64,000 nucleotides of DNA, taken from assembly GCF_900105395.1 (NCBI RefSeq), contig NZ_LT629775.1, forward strand, positions 8,955,501 through 9,019,500. Direction: 5' to 3'. This stretch comes from Streptomyces sp. TLI_053. GTDB taxonomy: Bacteria; Actinomycetota; Actinomycetes; Streptomycetales; Streptomycetaceae. The position numbers and the translations under genes were made by a program. The stretch's first letter is position 1. Every line of letters begins with the position of its first letter. This document shows, one piece after another, positions 52,246 through 60,600 of this stretch. Under the pieces are notes generated by a model. That model ran no database searches. It was not told where the DNA came from and saw nothing but the letters and a program-made list of their open reading frames with translations.

Positions 52246-53298
52246 TCAGGACGCGGGCTGCAGCCGCGCCAGCGCGAGGGCGCCGTGCAGCGAGGACAGC
52301 CCGCCGAGCACGGCCGGCCGGATCGCGGGGGCCGGGCCGCCGGGGCGGGCCAGCGCGGCGGCGTGCGCCTGCACCCGCGCCGCGAAGCCGGGCAGTCCCT
52401 CGGCGAACCCGCCGCCCAGCACGGTCAGTTCGGGGTGGAAGAGCTCGCCGAGCGAGACGGCCGCCGCCGCCAGCGCGGCACAGGTCTCCTCGACGGCCTC
52501 CACCGCCCACGGTGCGCCCTCGGCCAGCCCGGTCCGCAGCTCCGCGTACTCGACCGGCGTGCCGCGCAGCAGTTCCGCGCGCCGCAGGGTCGCCGGACCG
52601 GAGGCGGTGGCCTGCAGGCAGCCGCACCGCCCGCAGTCGCAGACCGGGCCCCGGCGGTCGACGATCAGGTGCCCCGCTTCGCAGGAGCCGCGCCCCGGGC
52701 CCGGCAGCGGCGCGCCATCGTGCACGACACCGCCGCCGACTCCCGTCCCGACACCCAGGTAGACCACGTGCCGGGACCCGGCGTGCTCCGCCTCGGCGAG
52801 CGCGGCGAGATCACCGTCGTCCGCCCAGGCCAGTGCGGCGTCGGGGAAGAGCCGCCGCAGCGCCGGGAGGAGGTCGAAGCCGCGCCAGCCGGGGCGGCCC
52901 GGCCAGGCGAGCACCCGGCCGTCCGGGCCGACGGTCGCGGGCACGGCCACCCCGACGGCCGCGAAGTCGCCCTCCCAGCGCTCGCGCAGGCCGGCGACGG
53001 TGCCGGCCAGCGCCGTCCAGTCGGCGTAGGCGCCGGCCACCCGGGCGCCGGGCCAGCGCAGCACGGCCTCCTCGGTGCGGACCGGCCCGCCGGGCGGGCC
53101 GTCCTCGGCGCGCAGCGCCACCTTGGTGCCGCCGATGTCGATGCCGAGCACACCCCGGGAGGCTGCCGGCGACTGGGCCGTGGGGGCCTCGGCCGTCGGG
53201 GCCTGGGCTGTCAAGCCCTGGACCGTCGGGCCCTGCGCCGTCGCGGCCTGCGGCGTCGCCGTGGTGTCTCCCGGGGCGGTGCCCGTCGCGAGGCCCAT
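52246..53298 (-). CDS. rifN: ROK-family sugar kinase, kanosamine kinase RifN homologue
   Basis: RifN phosphorylates kanosamine at O6, feeding imino-sugar phosphate into AHBA synthesis. This 350-aa protein has the ROK ATP-binding start LGIDIGGTKVAL, the catalytic region CEAGHLIVD, and the zinc-binding cluster CDCGRCGCLQ. The first 45 residues are a low-complexity Thr/Ala/Gln/Pro run with near repeats (PTAQ, PTVQ), absent from usual ROK kinases, so the true start could be internal. The ATG at 53298 overlaps the RifJ-type gene by one base (TGATG), which supports the long form. It is the second gene of the leftward AHBA operon. Confidence 0.87.
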   Translation of the reverse strand: MGLATGTAPGDTTATPQAATAQGPTVQGLTAQAPTAEAPTAQSPAASRGVLGIDIGGTKVALRAEDGPPGGPVRTEEAVLRWPGARVAGAYADWTALAGTVAGLRERWEGDFAAVGVAVPATVGPDGRVLAWPGRPGWRGFDLLPALRRLFPDAALAWADDGDLAALAEAEHAGSRHVVYLGVGTGVGGGVVHDGAPLPGPGRGSCEAGHLIVDRRGPVCDCGRCGCLQATASGPATLRRAELLRGTPVEYAELRTGLAEGAPWAVEAVEETCAALAAAAVSLGELFHPELTVLGGGFAEGLPGFAARVQAHAAALARPGGPAPAIRPAVLGGLSSLHGALALARLQPAS

Positions 53299-53738
53299 CA
53301 GGACGCCGGGACCTTCGCCAGCAGCGCCTGCGCGGCCAAGCGGTAGCCGAGCGCGCCGAGCCCGACGATCACGCCCGAGGCGAGCGGGGCCAGGACCGAC
53401 TCGTGCCGGAAGGACTCCCGCGCCCAGACGTTGGACAGGTGCACCTCGACGAAGGGCCGCGGATAGGCGGCGAGCGCGTCGCGCAGTCCCCAGCCGGCGA
53501 TCATCAGCGCGCCCGGGTTCACGATCGCCCCGACGGAGCCGTCCCAGGCGTCCTGCACGGCCTCGATCAGCTGACCCTCCGACTCGCGCTGGACGGAGAC
53601 CACCTTCCAGCCCCGGCCGGCCACCTCGGCGGCGACCGCGGCCTCGATGTCGGCCAGGGTGTCGGTGCCGTAGACCTCCGGTTCGCGACGGCCGAGAATT
53701 CCGAGATTGGGGCCGTTCAGCAATAGCAGTTCGCTCAT
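53298..53738 (-). CDS. rifJ: Type II aminodehydroquinate dehydratase, RifJ homologue
   Basis: This 146-aa protein is of the type II 3-dehydroquinase family, converting aminodehydroquinate to aminodehydroshikimate, the direct substrate of AHBA synthase. Family signatures are all visible: LLLNGPNLGILGRREPEVYG with the catalytic Tyr, QRESEGQLIEA, IVNPGAL and FVEVHLSN. The ATG at 53738 has a poor ribosome site but a TATAAC element only 6 nt upstream, which suggests a leaderless message. It is the first gene of the leftward AHBA operon, divergent from AHBA synthase. Confidence 0.92.
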   Translation of the reverse strand: MSELLLLNGPNLGILGRREPEVYGTDTLADIEAAVAAEVAGRGWKVVSVQRESEGQLIEAVQDAWDGSVGAIVNPGALMIAGWGLRDALAAYPRPFVEVHLSNVWARESFRHESVLAPLASGVIVGLGALGYRLAAQALLAKVPAS

Positions 53739-53906
53739 ATTCCGGTTATAGCAGCGAGTTTCCCCGGCGAACCCCTCGGACGGCCGCCGAACTGCAGGAC
53801 AAGGGCTTTCTAGGGGGGTGGGTAGGGGAGGTGACGGGCCGCATTTCCTGGGTTAGCGTGCCGTTCCAGTTCCACGGTCCCCCTACAGGAAAGGCTGCGC
53901 GGAATC
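53739..53906. promoter_or_regulatory. Divergent promoter region of the AHBA operons
   Basis: This 168-bp gap separates rifJ-like (leftward) and AHBA synthase (rightward) genes. Leftward, TATAAC (53745-53750 complement) lies 6 nt before the ATG, as in leaderless transcripts. Rightward, a TTAGCGT element near 53853 could be a -10 box, and AGGAAAGG (53887-53894) is the ribosome site for AHBA synthase. A regulator acting here would control both halves of the cassette. Confidence 0.55.
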
Positions 53907-55073
53907 ATGACTGCCCAAGGACGTCCGGCCCCGGAGTTCCCGGTCTGGCCGCAGTACGACGATGCCGAGCGCGAAGGACTGCTCCGGGCACTGGAGCAGG
54001 GCCAGTGGTGGCGGATGGGCGGCAAGGAGGTCGACACCTTCGAGCAGGAGTTCGCCGACTACCACGGCGCCGCGAAGGCGCTCGCCGTCACCAACGGCAC
54101 CCACGCGCTGGAGATCGCCCTCCAGCTGCTCGGGGTCGGCCCGGGCACCGAGGTCATCGTGCCCGCGTTCACCTTCATCTCCTCCTCCCAGGCCGCCCAG
54201 CGGCTCGGCGCCACCGCGGTGCCGGTCGACGTCGACCTCGACACCTACAACCTGAGCCCCGAGGCGGCCGCCGCCGCGATCACCCCGCGGACCCGCGCGA
54301 TCATGCCCGTCCACATCGCCGGCCAGATCGCCGACCTGGACGCCCTCGACAAGCTCGCCGCCGACTCGGGCGTGTCGATCGTGCAGGACGCCGCGCACGC
54401 CCACGGCGCCCGCTGGCGCGGCCGCCGGGTCGGCGAGCTGGGCTCGATCGCCGCGTTCAGCTTCCAGAACGGCAAGCTGATGACCGCCGGCGAGGGCGGC
54501 GCCGTCACCTTCCCGGAGAGCGCGCAGTACGACGAGGCGTTCCTGCGGCACAGCTGCGGCCGCCCGCCGACGGACCGGAAGTACTACCACCAGACCTCCG
54601 GTTCCAACTTCCGGCTCAACGAGTTCTCCGCGAGCGTCCTGCGCGCCCAGCTCGCCCGCCTGGACAGCCAGATCGACGTCCGCGAGGAGCGTGCCAAGCA
54701 GCTCAAGAGCCTGCTGACGGAGATCCCCGGCGTGGTGCCGCAGGGCCACGACGAGCGGGCCGACCGTGTCCCGCACTACATGGCGATGTTCCGGGTGCCC
54801 GGCCTCGGCGAGGAGCGGCGCAACGCCCTGGTCGACGACCTGATCGCGCGCGGCCTGCCCGCGTTCGTGGTGTTCCGCGCCATCTACCGCTCGGACGGCT
54901 TCTGGGAGTCGGCCGCGCCCGACACCACCGTCGACGCCCTGGCCGAGGCCTGCCCCAACAGCGAGGCGCTCACCGCCGACGGCATCTGGCTGCACCACCG
55001 CACCCTCCTCGCGAGCGGGCAGGCGATCGAGGACACCGCGCAGATCATCGCCGACGCCCTGGCCGCGGTGTGA
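53907..55073 (+). CDS. rifK: AHBA synthase, RifK homologue
   Basis: This PLP-dependent enzyme aromatises aminodehydroshikimate to 3-amino-5-hydroxybenzoic acid, and in the RifK/RifL pair can also transaminate toward UDP-kanosamine. It has 388 aa, the normal size of AHBA synthases, and belongs to the DegT/DnrJ/EryC1 fold. Signatures include VIVPAFTFISSSQ, IVQDAAHAHGA and FSFQNGKLMTAGEGG, where the Lys (about 190) is the PLP anchor; Gln-Asn before it is usual in AHBA synthases rather than sugar aminotransferases. The C-terminal half has HYMAMFRVPG and IWLHHRTLL. It starts the rightward operon with AGGAAAGG upstream and overlaps the oxidoreductase by 4 nt. Confidence 0.95.
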   Translation: MTAQGRPAPEFPVWPQYDDAEREGLLRALEQGQWWRMGGKEVDTFEQEFADYHGAAKALAVTNGTHALEIALQLLGVGPGTEVIVPAFTFISSSQAAQRLGATAVPVDVDLDTYNLSPEAAAAAITPRTRAIMPVHIAGQIADLDALDKLAADSGVSIVQDAAHAHGARWRGRRVGELGSIAAFSFQNGKLMTAGEGGAVTFPESAQYDEAFLRHSCGRPPTDRKYYHQTSGSNFRLNEFSASVLRAQLARLDSQIDVREERAKQLKSLLTEIPGVVPQGHDERADRVPHYMAMFRVPGLGEERRNALVDDLIARGLPAFVVFRAIYRSDGFWESAAPDTTVDALAEACPNSEALTADGIWLHHRTLLASGQAIEDTAQIIADALAAV

Positions 55074-56188
55074 ACGCGCGGGTGAGCACCGCCGGACCGG
55101 GGCCGGCCGCCCCGGTGCGGGTGGCGGTCGTCGGCCTCGGCTGGGCGGGCCGCACCATCTGGCTGCCCCGCCTGACGGCCCATCCTGCCTACCGGGTCAC
55201 CGCCGTCGTCGAGCCCGGCCCCGGCGGCGCGGAGCACGTGCCGTCCGGCGCCGCCCTCCTCGCCGACGCCGACCTGCTCGGCCCCGACGTCGACCTCGCG
55301 GTCGTCGCGGTGCCCAACCACCTGCACACCCCGGTGGCCGAGCGTCTGCTCGCCCGCGGCATCCCGGTGTTCCTGGAGAAGCCGGTCTGCCTCAGCGCCG
55401 CCGAGGCGGACCGGCTGGCCGCAGCCGAACGTGCCGGCGGGACCGTTCTGCTGGCGGGCAGTGCCGCCCGCTACCGGCAGGACGTCGCCACTCTGACCGA
55501 CCTGGCGGCGGACCTCGGCCCGATCCGCCACGTCGACCTCGCCTGGGTCCGTGCCAGCGGTGTCCCCGACGCCGGCGGGTGGTTCACCAGCCGGCGGCTC
55601 TCCGGCGGCGGCGCCCTGGTCGATCTGGGCTGGCACCTGCTCGACACGGCCCAGGCCGTGCTCGGCGGCGACGTCCGGTTCCCGTCGGTGCTCGGTTCGC
55701 TCTCCGCCGACTTCGTCAACGACGGCAGGCGCGGCGCCGGCTGGCGCGGCACCGACGGGCCGGACGGTGCCGGCGACGTCGAGGACACCGCCCGCGGCTT
55801 CCTGCTCACCGACACCGGCGTCTCGGTGGCGGTGCGGGCGAGCTGGGCCTCCCACGAGCCCGTCGACACCACCCGGATCACGGTGGAGGGCGCCACCGGT
55901 TCCGCGACCCTGGAGTGCACCTTCGGCTTCAGCCCGAACCGCCGGGTCCCGCGCCTCACCCGGACCCGCGACGGCGTCACCACCGAGGTCCCGCTGCCCG
56001 GGGAGGACGTCGGCACCGAGTACGTGCGCCAGCTCGACGAGCTGCCCGCCCTGCTCGCCGACCCGGCCTCGCGCGGCGCGGCCGTGAACCGCGCCCACCA
56101 CACCATCTCGGTCATCGAGCGGCTCTACGAGGCGGCCCGCGCCCCGCGGCCGCGGCTCGCCGACGAGGCCGCGGCCCTCGCCCTCTGA
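55070..56188 (+). CDS. rifL: Gfo/Idh/MocA oxidoreductase, RifL homologue
   Basis: RifL works with AHBA synthase to oxidise and aminate UDP-glucose, giving UDP-kanosamine, the nitrogen source of the pathway. This 372-aa protein has the N-terminal Rossmann motif VAVVGLGWAGRTIW and the family motif VFLEKPVCLS with the catalytic EKP. The C-terminal dehydrogenase domain includes GGGALVDLGWHLLDTA. The GTG at 55070 overlaps the AHBA synthase stop (GTGA); a second GTG at 55082 is possible. Coupling to the synthase fits the joint activity described for RifK/RifL. Confidence 0.9.
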   Translation: MNARVSTAGPGPAAPVRVAVVGLGWAGRTIWLPRLTAHPAYRVTAVVEPGPGGAEHVPSGAALLADADLLGPDVDLAVVAVPNHLHTPVAERLLARGIPVFLEKPVCLSAAEADRLAAAERAGGTVLLAGSAARYRQDVATLTDLAADLGPIRHVDLAWVRASGVPDAGGWFTSRRLSGGGALVDLGWHLLDTAQAVLGGDVRFPSVLGSLSADFVNDGRRGAGWRGTDGPDGAGDVEDTARGFLLTDTGVSVAVRASWASHEPVDTTRITVEGATGSATLECTFGFSPNRRVPRLTRTRDGVTTEVPLPGEDVGTEYVRQLDELPALLADPASRGAAVNRAHHTISVIERLYEAARAPRPRLADEAAALAL

Positions 56189-56262
56189 CCGTCGTAGCCG
56201 TTCGACTGCCGTCGGTGCCCGACCGCCGTCCCCGCCGTCCCCGCCGTCCCGGCCACTCCTTG

Positions 56263-56278
56263 TCGAGCCGCGGCTCGA
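56263..56278. repeat. 16-bp perfect palindrome between rifL- and rifM-like genes
   Basis: TCGAGCCGCGGCTCGA lies in the 197-bp gap between the oxidoreductase and the phosphatase. It could be a weak attenuator or an operator; there is no loop beyond the central bases. The gap also has short ccccgccgtc repeats and may carry a separate promoter for the phosphatase and PKS. Confidence 0.45.
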
Positions 56279-56385
56279 ACCGAGCAGCCCCGTGCCCCGG
56301 CCCCGGAGGCCGTGCCGATCCCGTCGGCCCCGGGGCGCCAGGCCCGGCCACCCGTCCGGGCAGCCCCTCGTCCCATGGAGATCCC

Positions 56386-57102
56386 ATGCCGATCGACCAG
56401 CCCACCGTCACCGCCCCGACCACCGGGCCCGACGGGCACGCACTCGCCTACCGCCTCCCGCTGCGCGCCGTGGTCTTCGACCTCGACGGCGTCATCGTCG
56501 ACAGCTTCGACGTGATGCGCCGGGCGTTCCTCGCCGCCTACGAGGAGGTGGTCGGCGACGGCAACCCGCCGTTCGAGGAGTACAGCCGCCACCTGGGCCG
56601 CTACTTCCCGGACATCATGCGGATCATGGGGCTGCCGCTCGCCCTGGAGGAGCCCTTCGTCCGGGAGAGCTACCGGCTCGCCCCGGAGGTCACCGTGCAC
56701 GCGGGGGCGCGGGAACTGCTCGTCGAGCTCGACCGGCGCGGCATCCGGCTGGCCGTGGCCACCGGCAAGAGCGGCCCCCGGGCCCGCTCGCTGCTCGACC
56801 AGCTCGGCCTGCTGCACCACTTCGACCACGTGCTCGGCTCCGACGAGGTCGCCCGGGCCAAGCCCGCGCCCGACATCGTGCTGCGCGCCCTGGAACTGCT
56901 GGACGTGCCGGCCGAACGGACCGTCATGGTCGGTGACGCCGTCACCGACCTGGCGAGCGCCCGGGGCGCCGGGGTCGGCGCGATCGCGGCGCTGTGGGGC
57001 GAGACCGACGAGGCGGCGCTGCTCGCCGAACGGCCCGACGCGGTGCTGCGTCGGCCCGCCGACCTGCTCACCCTGCTGCCCGAACCCGCCCCGGCCCACT
57101 GA
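56386..57102 (+). CDS. rifM: HAD-family phosphatase, RifM homologue
   Basis: This haloacid-dehalogenase phosphatase has 238 aa. In AHBA clusters RifM is proposed to dephosphorylate an amino-sugar intermediate (UDP-kanosamine/kanosamine branch). Motif I is VVFDLDGVIVDSFD (nucleophile Asp), motif II is LAVATGKSG, motif III lies around RAKPAPDIV, and motif IV is MVGDAVTDLASA. The ATG at 56386 has GGAG 5 nt upstream. It precedes the PKS by 547 bp of repetitive non-coding DNA. Confidence 0.9.
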   Translation: MPIDQPTVTAPTTGPDGHALAYRLPLRAVVFDLDGVIVDSFDVMRRAFLAAYEEVVGDGNPPFEEYSRHLGRYFPDIMRIMGLPLALEEPFVRESYRLAPEVTVHAGARELLVELDRRGIRLAVATGKSGPRARSLLDQLGLLHHFDHVLGSDEVARAKPAPDIVLRALELLDVPAERTVMVGDAVTDLASARGAGVGAIAALWGETDEAALLAERPDAVLRRPADLLTLLPEPAPAH

Positions 57103-57160
57103 CCGGCCTGACCGGCTGCGGGTCCGGACCGTCCGGCCGCCCCACCGGCCGGTCCGCCCG

Positions 57161-57230
57161 CTCCGCCCCGCTCCGCCCCGCTCCGCCCCGCTCCGCCCCG
57201 CTCCGCCCCGCTCCGCCCCGCTCCGCCCCG
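57161..57230. repeat. Seven perfect tandem copies of a 10-bp repeat (ctccgccccg)
   Basis: Seven identical head-to-tail copies follow a degenerate unit (ggtccgcccg, 57151-57160) and end at ccgtgcccac. The region lies between the phosphatase and the PKS and is non-coding. Perfect identity suggests recent slippage, so copy number may vary between strains. Confidence 0.95.
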
Positions 57231-57548
57231 CCGTGCCCACGCCCGGCGGGGCGGCGCGGTTCCCGGCCGCGGTGCGGCCGCCGCCCCCGCTCCCCGCTCC
57301 CGTGAATAGGGCCCGTATAGGGGGTCGGATAGGGGCGGCCGGGAGCCCCCGCCGTACGAGACTGTGACCGGCGGGAATTCGCGTACGGCGGCCCCGGAAA
57401 GGCCGCCCCGAAAAGGCTTCCCGGAAAACGCGGCCCGGAAATGCGGCGGCCCCGTACGGGGGAAAGCGGACCGGAAGCGGAATTCCCCGACCGCCGCCGC
57501 CGACCCCGGGTGCCGGGCGGAAACCGAATGCCCCGCTCCAGGCCCGAT

Positions 57549-57612
57549 CCGCCCCGAGCCCGAGCCGCCCCGAGCCCGAGCCGCCCCGAGTCCGAGCTGC
57601 CCCGACGCCGAC
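57549..57612. repeat. 16-bp tandem repeat array (ccgccccgagcccgag) before the PKS start
   Basis: Copies 1 and 2 are identical, copy 3 has one change and copy 4 several; the array then fades into ccgacccgacc-type sequence. It ends about 24 bp before the ribosome site of the PKS, so most of it would be in the 5' untranslated leader if transcription starts upstream. Confidence 0.85.
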
Positions 57613-57649
57613 CCGACCCCGACCCGAACCGACCCAAGGAAGTGACGGC

Positions 57650-60600
57650 ATGTTGCGCACCGAGCTGATCCGGCCGCTGCCCGAACTGCTGGCCGAGCAC
57701 GCCCGCGACAGCTCGGACCGGACCGCGTTCCGCGACGCCGTCCGCGGCGTGACCTACGCCGAGCTCCACACCCGCACCGGCCGGCTCGCCGGCCACCTCG
57801 CCGACCTGCGGCTCCAGCCCGGCGACCGGGCCGCGATCCTGCTCGGCAACAGCGTCGAGGTGGTGGAGTCGTACTTCGGCATCCTGCGCGCCGGCGCCAT
57901 CGGCGTCCCGCTCAATCCGCACGCCACCGAGGCCGAACTCACCCATCTGCTCGACGACAGCGGCGCCCGCGTCGTCATCACCGACGCCGCCCGGGCAGCC
58001 GGCCTGGACGCCCTCGCCCGCGCCCGGGCCGACCTGAGGGTGATCGTCACCGGGGAGGGCCCCGTCCCGGCCGGCACCCTTTCCTTCGAGACCCTGGCCA
58101 CCACCGACCCCGCCACCCCCGCGCGCGACGACCTCGGCCTCGACGACCCCGCCTGGATGCTCTACACCTCCGGCACCACCGGCCGGCCCAAGGGCGTGCT
58201 GTCCACCCAGCGCAACTGCCTCTGGTCGGTGGCCGCCTGCTACGTGCCGGTGCCCGGCCTGAGCGCCGGGGACCGGGTGGTCTGGCCGCTGCCGCTGTTC
58301 CACAGCCTCTCCCACATCGCCTGCGTGCTGAGCGTCACCGCCGTCGGCGCCACCGCCCGCATCCTCGACGGCTTCGCCGCGCGGGACGTCCTGGACGCCG
58401 TCCGCGAGGAGTCCGCGACCTTCCTGGCCGGTGTGCCCACCATGTACCAGCAACTGGTGCGCGCCGCCCGGGAGGACGGCTTCACCGCGCCGGCGCTGCG
58501 GATGTGCCTGGTCGGCGGCGCGATGACCACCGCGACGCTGCGGCGCTCCTTCGAGGAGGCGTTCGGCGCGCCGCTCATCGACGCCTACGGCTCCACCGAG
58601 ACCTGCGGCTCGATCACCGTCAACTGGCCCACCGGCGCCCGCGTCGAGGGCTCCTGCGGCCTGCCCGTCCCGGGCCTGGGCGTGCGCCTGGTCGACGCCG
58701 GGACCGGCCTGGACGTCGCGGACGGGGAGGAGGGCGAGGTCTGGGTGCGCGGCCCGAGCGTGATGCTCGGCTACCACAACCAGCCCGAGGCCACCGAGCA
58801 GGCGCTGCGCGGCGGCTGGTACCACACCGGCGACCTCGCCCGGCGCGACGGCTCCGGCTACTTCACCATCACCGGCCGGATCAAGGAACTCATCATCCGC
58901 GGCGGCGAGAACATCCACCCGGCCGAGGTCGAGGAGGTGCTGCGCGGCGTGCCCGGGGTCGCGGACGTCGCCGTCGTCGGCAAGCCCCACGAGGTGCTCG
59001 GCGAGGTGCCGGTGGCCTTCCTGGTGCCCGGCCCCGGCGGCCTCGACCCGGAGGCCCTGCTGGCCGCCTGCCGGGAGCGGCTCTCCTACTTCAAGGTCCC
59101 CGAGGAGCTGTACGAGACGGAGCGCATCCCGCGCACCGCCTCCGGCAAGATCACCCGGCATGTGCTGCTCGACGCGCCCGCCCGGCTGCGGGCGGCCGGC
59201 GGCAGCCACTACGAGCACCTGTTCCGGGTCGACTGGCTACCGCTCTCCTCCGTCCCCGGCGCCCGCCCCGCCGCCGGCACCTGGGCGGTGCTCGGCGCGG
59301 ACGGCTTCGGCCTCGCCGACGCCCTCGGCGCCGCCGGCCACCCCGACCCGGCCGCGCTGGCCGCGTCCGGCCCGCTGCCCGATGCCGCCGTGCTCGGCGT
59401 CGGCGCCGGCACCGGCCTGCGTACCCCCGGACCGCTCGCCGCCGACGTCGAGGACGCCGTGCGCGCCCTGGACGGACAGCTCACCGCCTGGCTCGCCGAG
59501 GAACGGCTCACGGACACCGTGCTGGCCGTCGTCACCCGGGGCGCCGCCGGACCGGGCGGTGCCACCGACCTCGTCCAGGCCGCGCTGCGCGGTGTGGTCC
59601 GGGCCGCCCGGGTGGCCAACCCCGGCCGGTTCCTGCTGGTCGACCTCGACGCGGAGGAGAACGCCGCCGACGCCCTCACCACCGCCGTCGCCTCCGGCGA
59701 ACCCGAACTCGTCGTCCGCTCCGGCGTGGCGCTGCGCCCGCGCGCCGCCCGGGTGTCCGCCGCGCTCGCCCACGGCGAGCCCGGCGCCCGCTTCGACCCG
59801 CGCCGCGCCGTCCTGGTCACCGGCGCCGACGGGCCGGCGGCCGCCGCCGTCGCCCACCACCTGGTGGCCGGCCGGGGCGTGCGCCGGATCCTGCTCACCA
59901 GCCCCCACGGCCCCGCCGACCGGGCGGCCGCGGAACTCGCCGCACGGCTCACCGCCGCCGGCGCCGAGACCACCCTCAGCGCCCTCGACCTCGCCGACCG
60001 CGACGCCCTCGCGGACTGGCTGGCCGGGCCGGGCGCGCGCTTCAACGCCGTCGTCCACACCCCCGGCGCGGCCTTCCCCGGCCTCGGCGCCGCGCTCGCC
60101 GCCGCCGTCAACCTGCACGAACTGACCGCCGGCACCGAGCTGTCCGCCTTCGTCGTGCACACCCCCACGGTCGGACCGCTCGGCACCCCGGGCGCCCCCG
60201 GGGAAGCCGCCGCCGCGGCGTTCCTCGACGCCCTCGCCCATCACCGCAGCCGCCACGGCCTGCCCGGCCTCGCCCTCATCACCGGCCCCGCCGACGGGGA
60301 CGGACGCCCCGTGCCGCCCGGTCTCGGCCGGCTCACCGCGCAGGAGAGCGCCGCCGCGTTCGACGCCGCCCACCTGGCCGACCACACCTCCCTGCTGCTG
60401 CTCCGGCTCGACCCCGAAGGGCTGGACGCCCTCGCCCCGCAGGACGTCCCGGCCCTGCTGCGCGACCTCATCGACACCCCGGCCGGCCCGAGCGCCCCGG
60501 ACACCGCGACCGCCGCCGCACTGCGCCGCCGCCTGGCCGGTCGCCCGGCCGCCGACCGGCAGCGCGAGCTGCTCGACCTCGTCCTCGCGGAGACCGCCGG

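Larger units (their letters stand above)
57103..57649. other. Repeat-rich leader region before the AHBA-primed PKS
   Basis: This 547-bp stretch has no supported gene. It contains seven perfect 10-bp repeats (57161-57230), a less GC-rich part with runs of A around 57410-57490 that may hold the PKS promoter, and a 16-bp repeat array (57549-57612) just upstream of the PKS ribosome site AAGGAAG (57636-57642). Confidence 0.65.

Noticed and set aside
50296..53738. Leftward shikimate-type genes as primary aromatic biosynthesis
   Set aside because: They adjoin AHBA synthase, a RifL-type oxidoreductase, a ROK kinase and an AHBA-type PKS, and the dehydroquinate synthase has the aminoquinate-type motif, so the aminoshikimate pathway is the better explanation.
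57161..57230. Regular repeats as a possible CRISPR array
   Set aside because: Units are 10 bp, head to tail, without spacers, and no cas genes are near.
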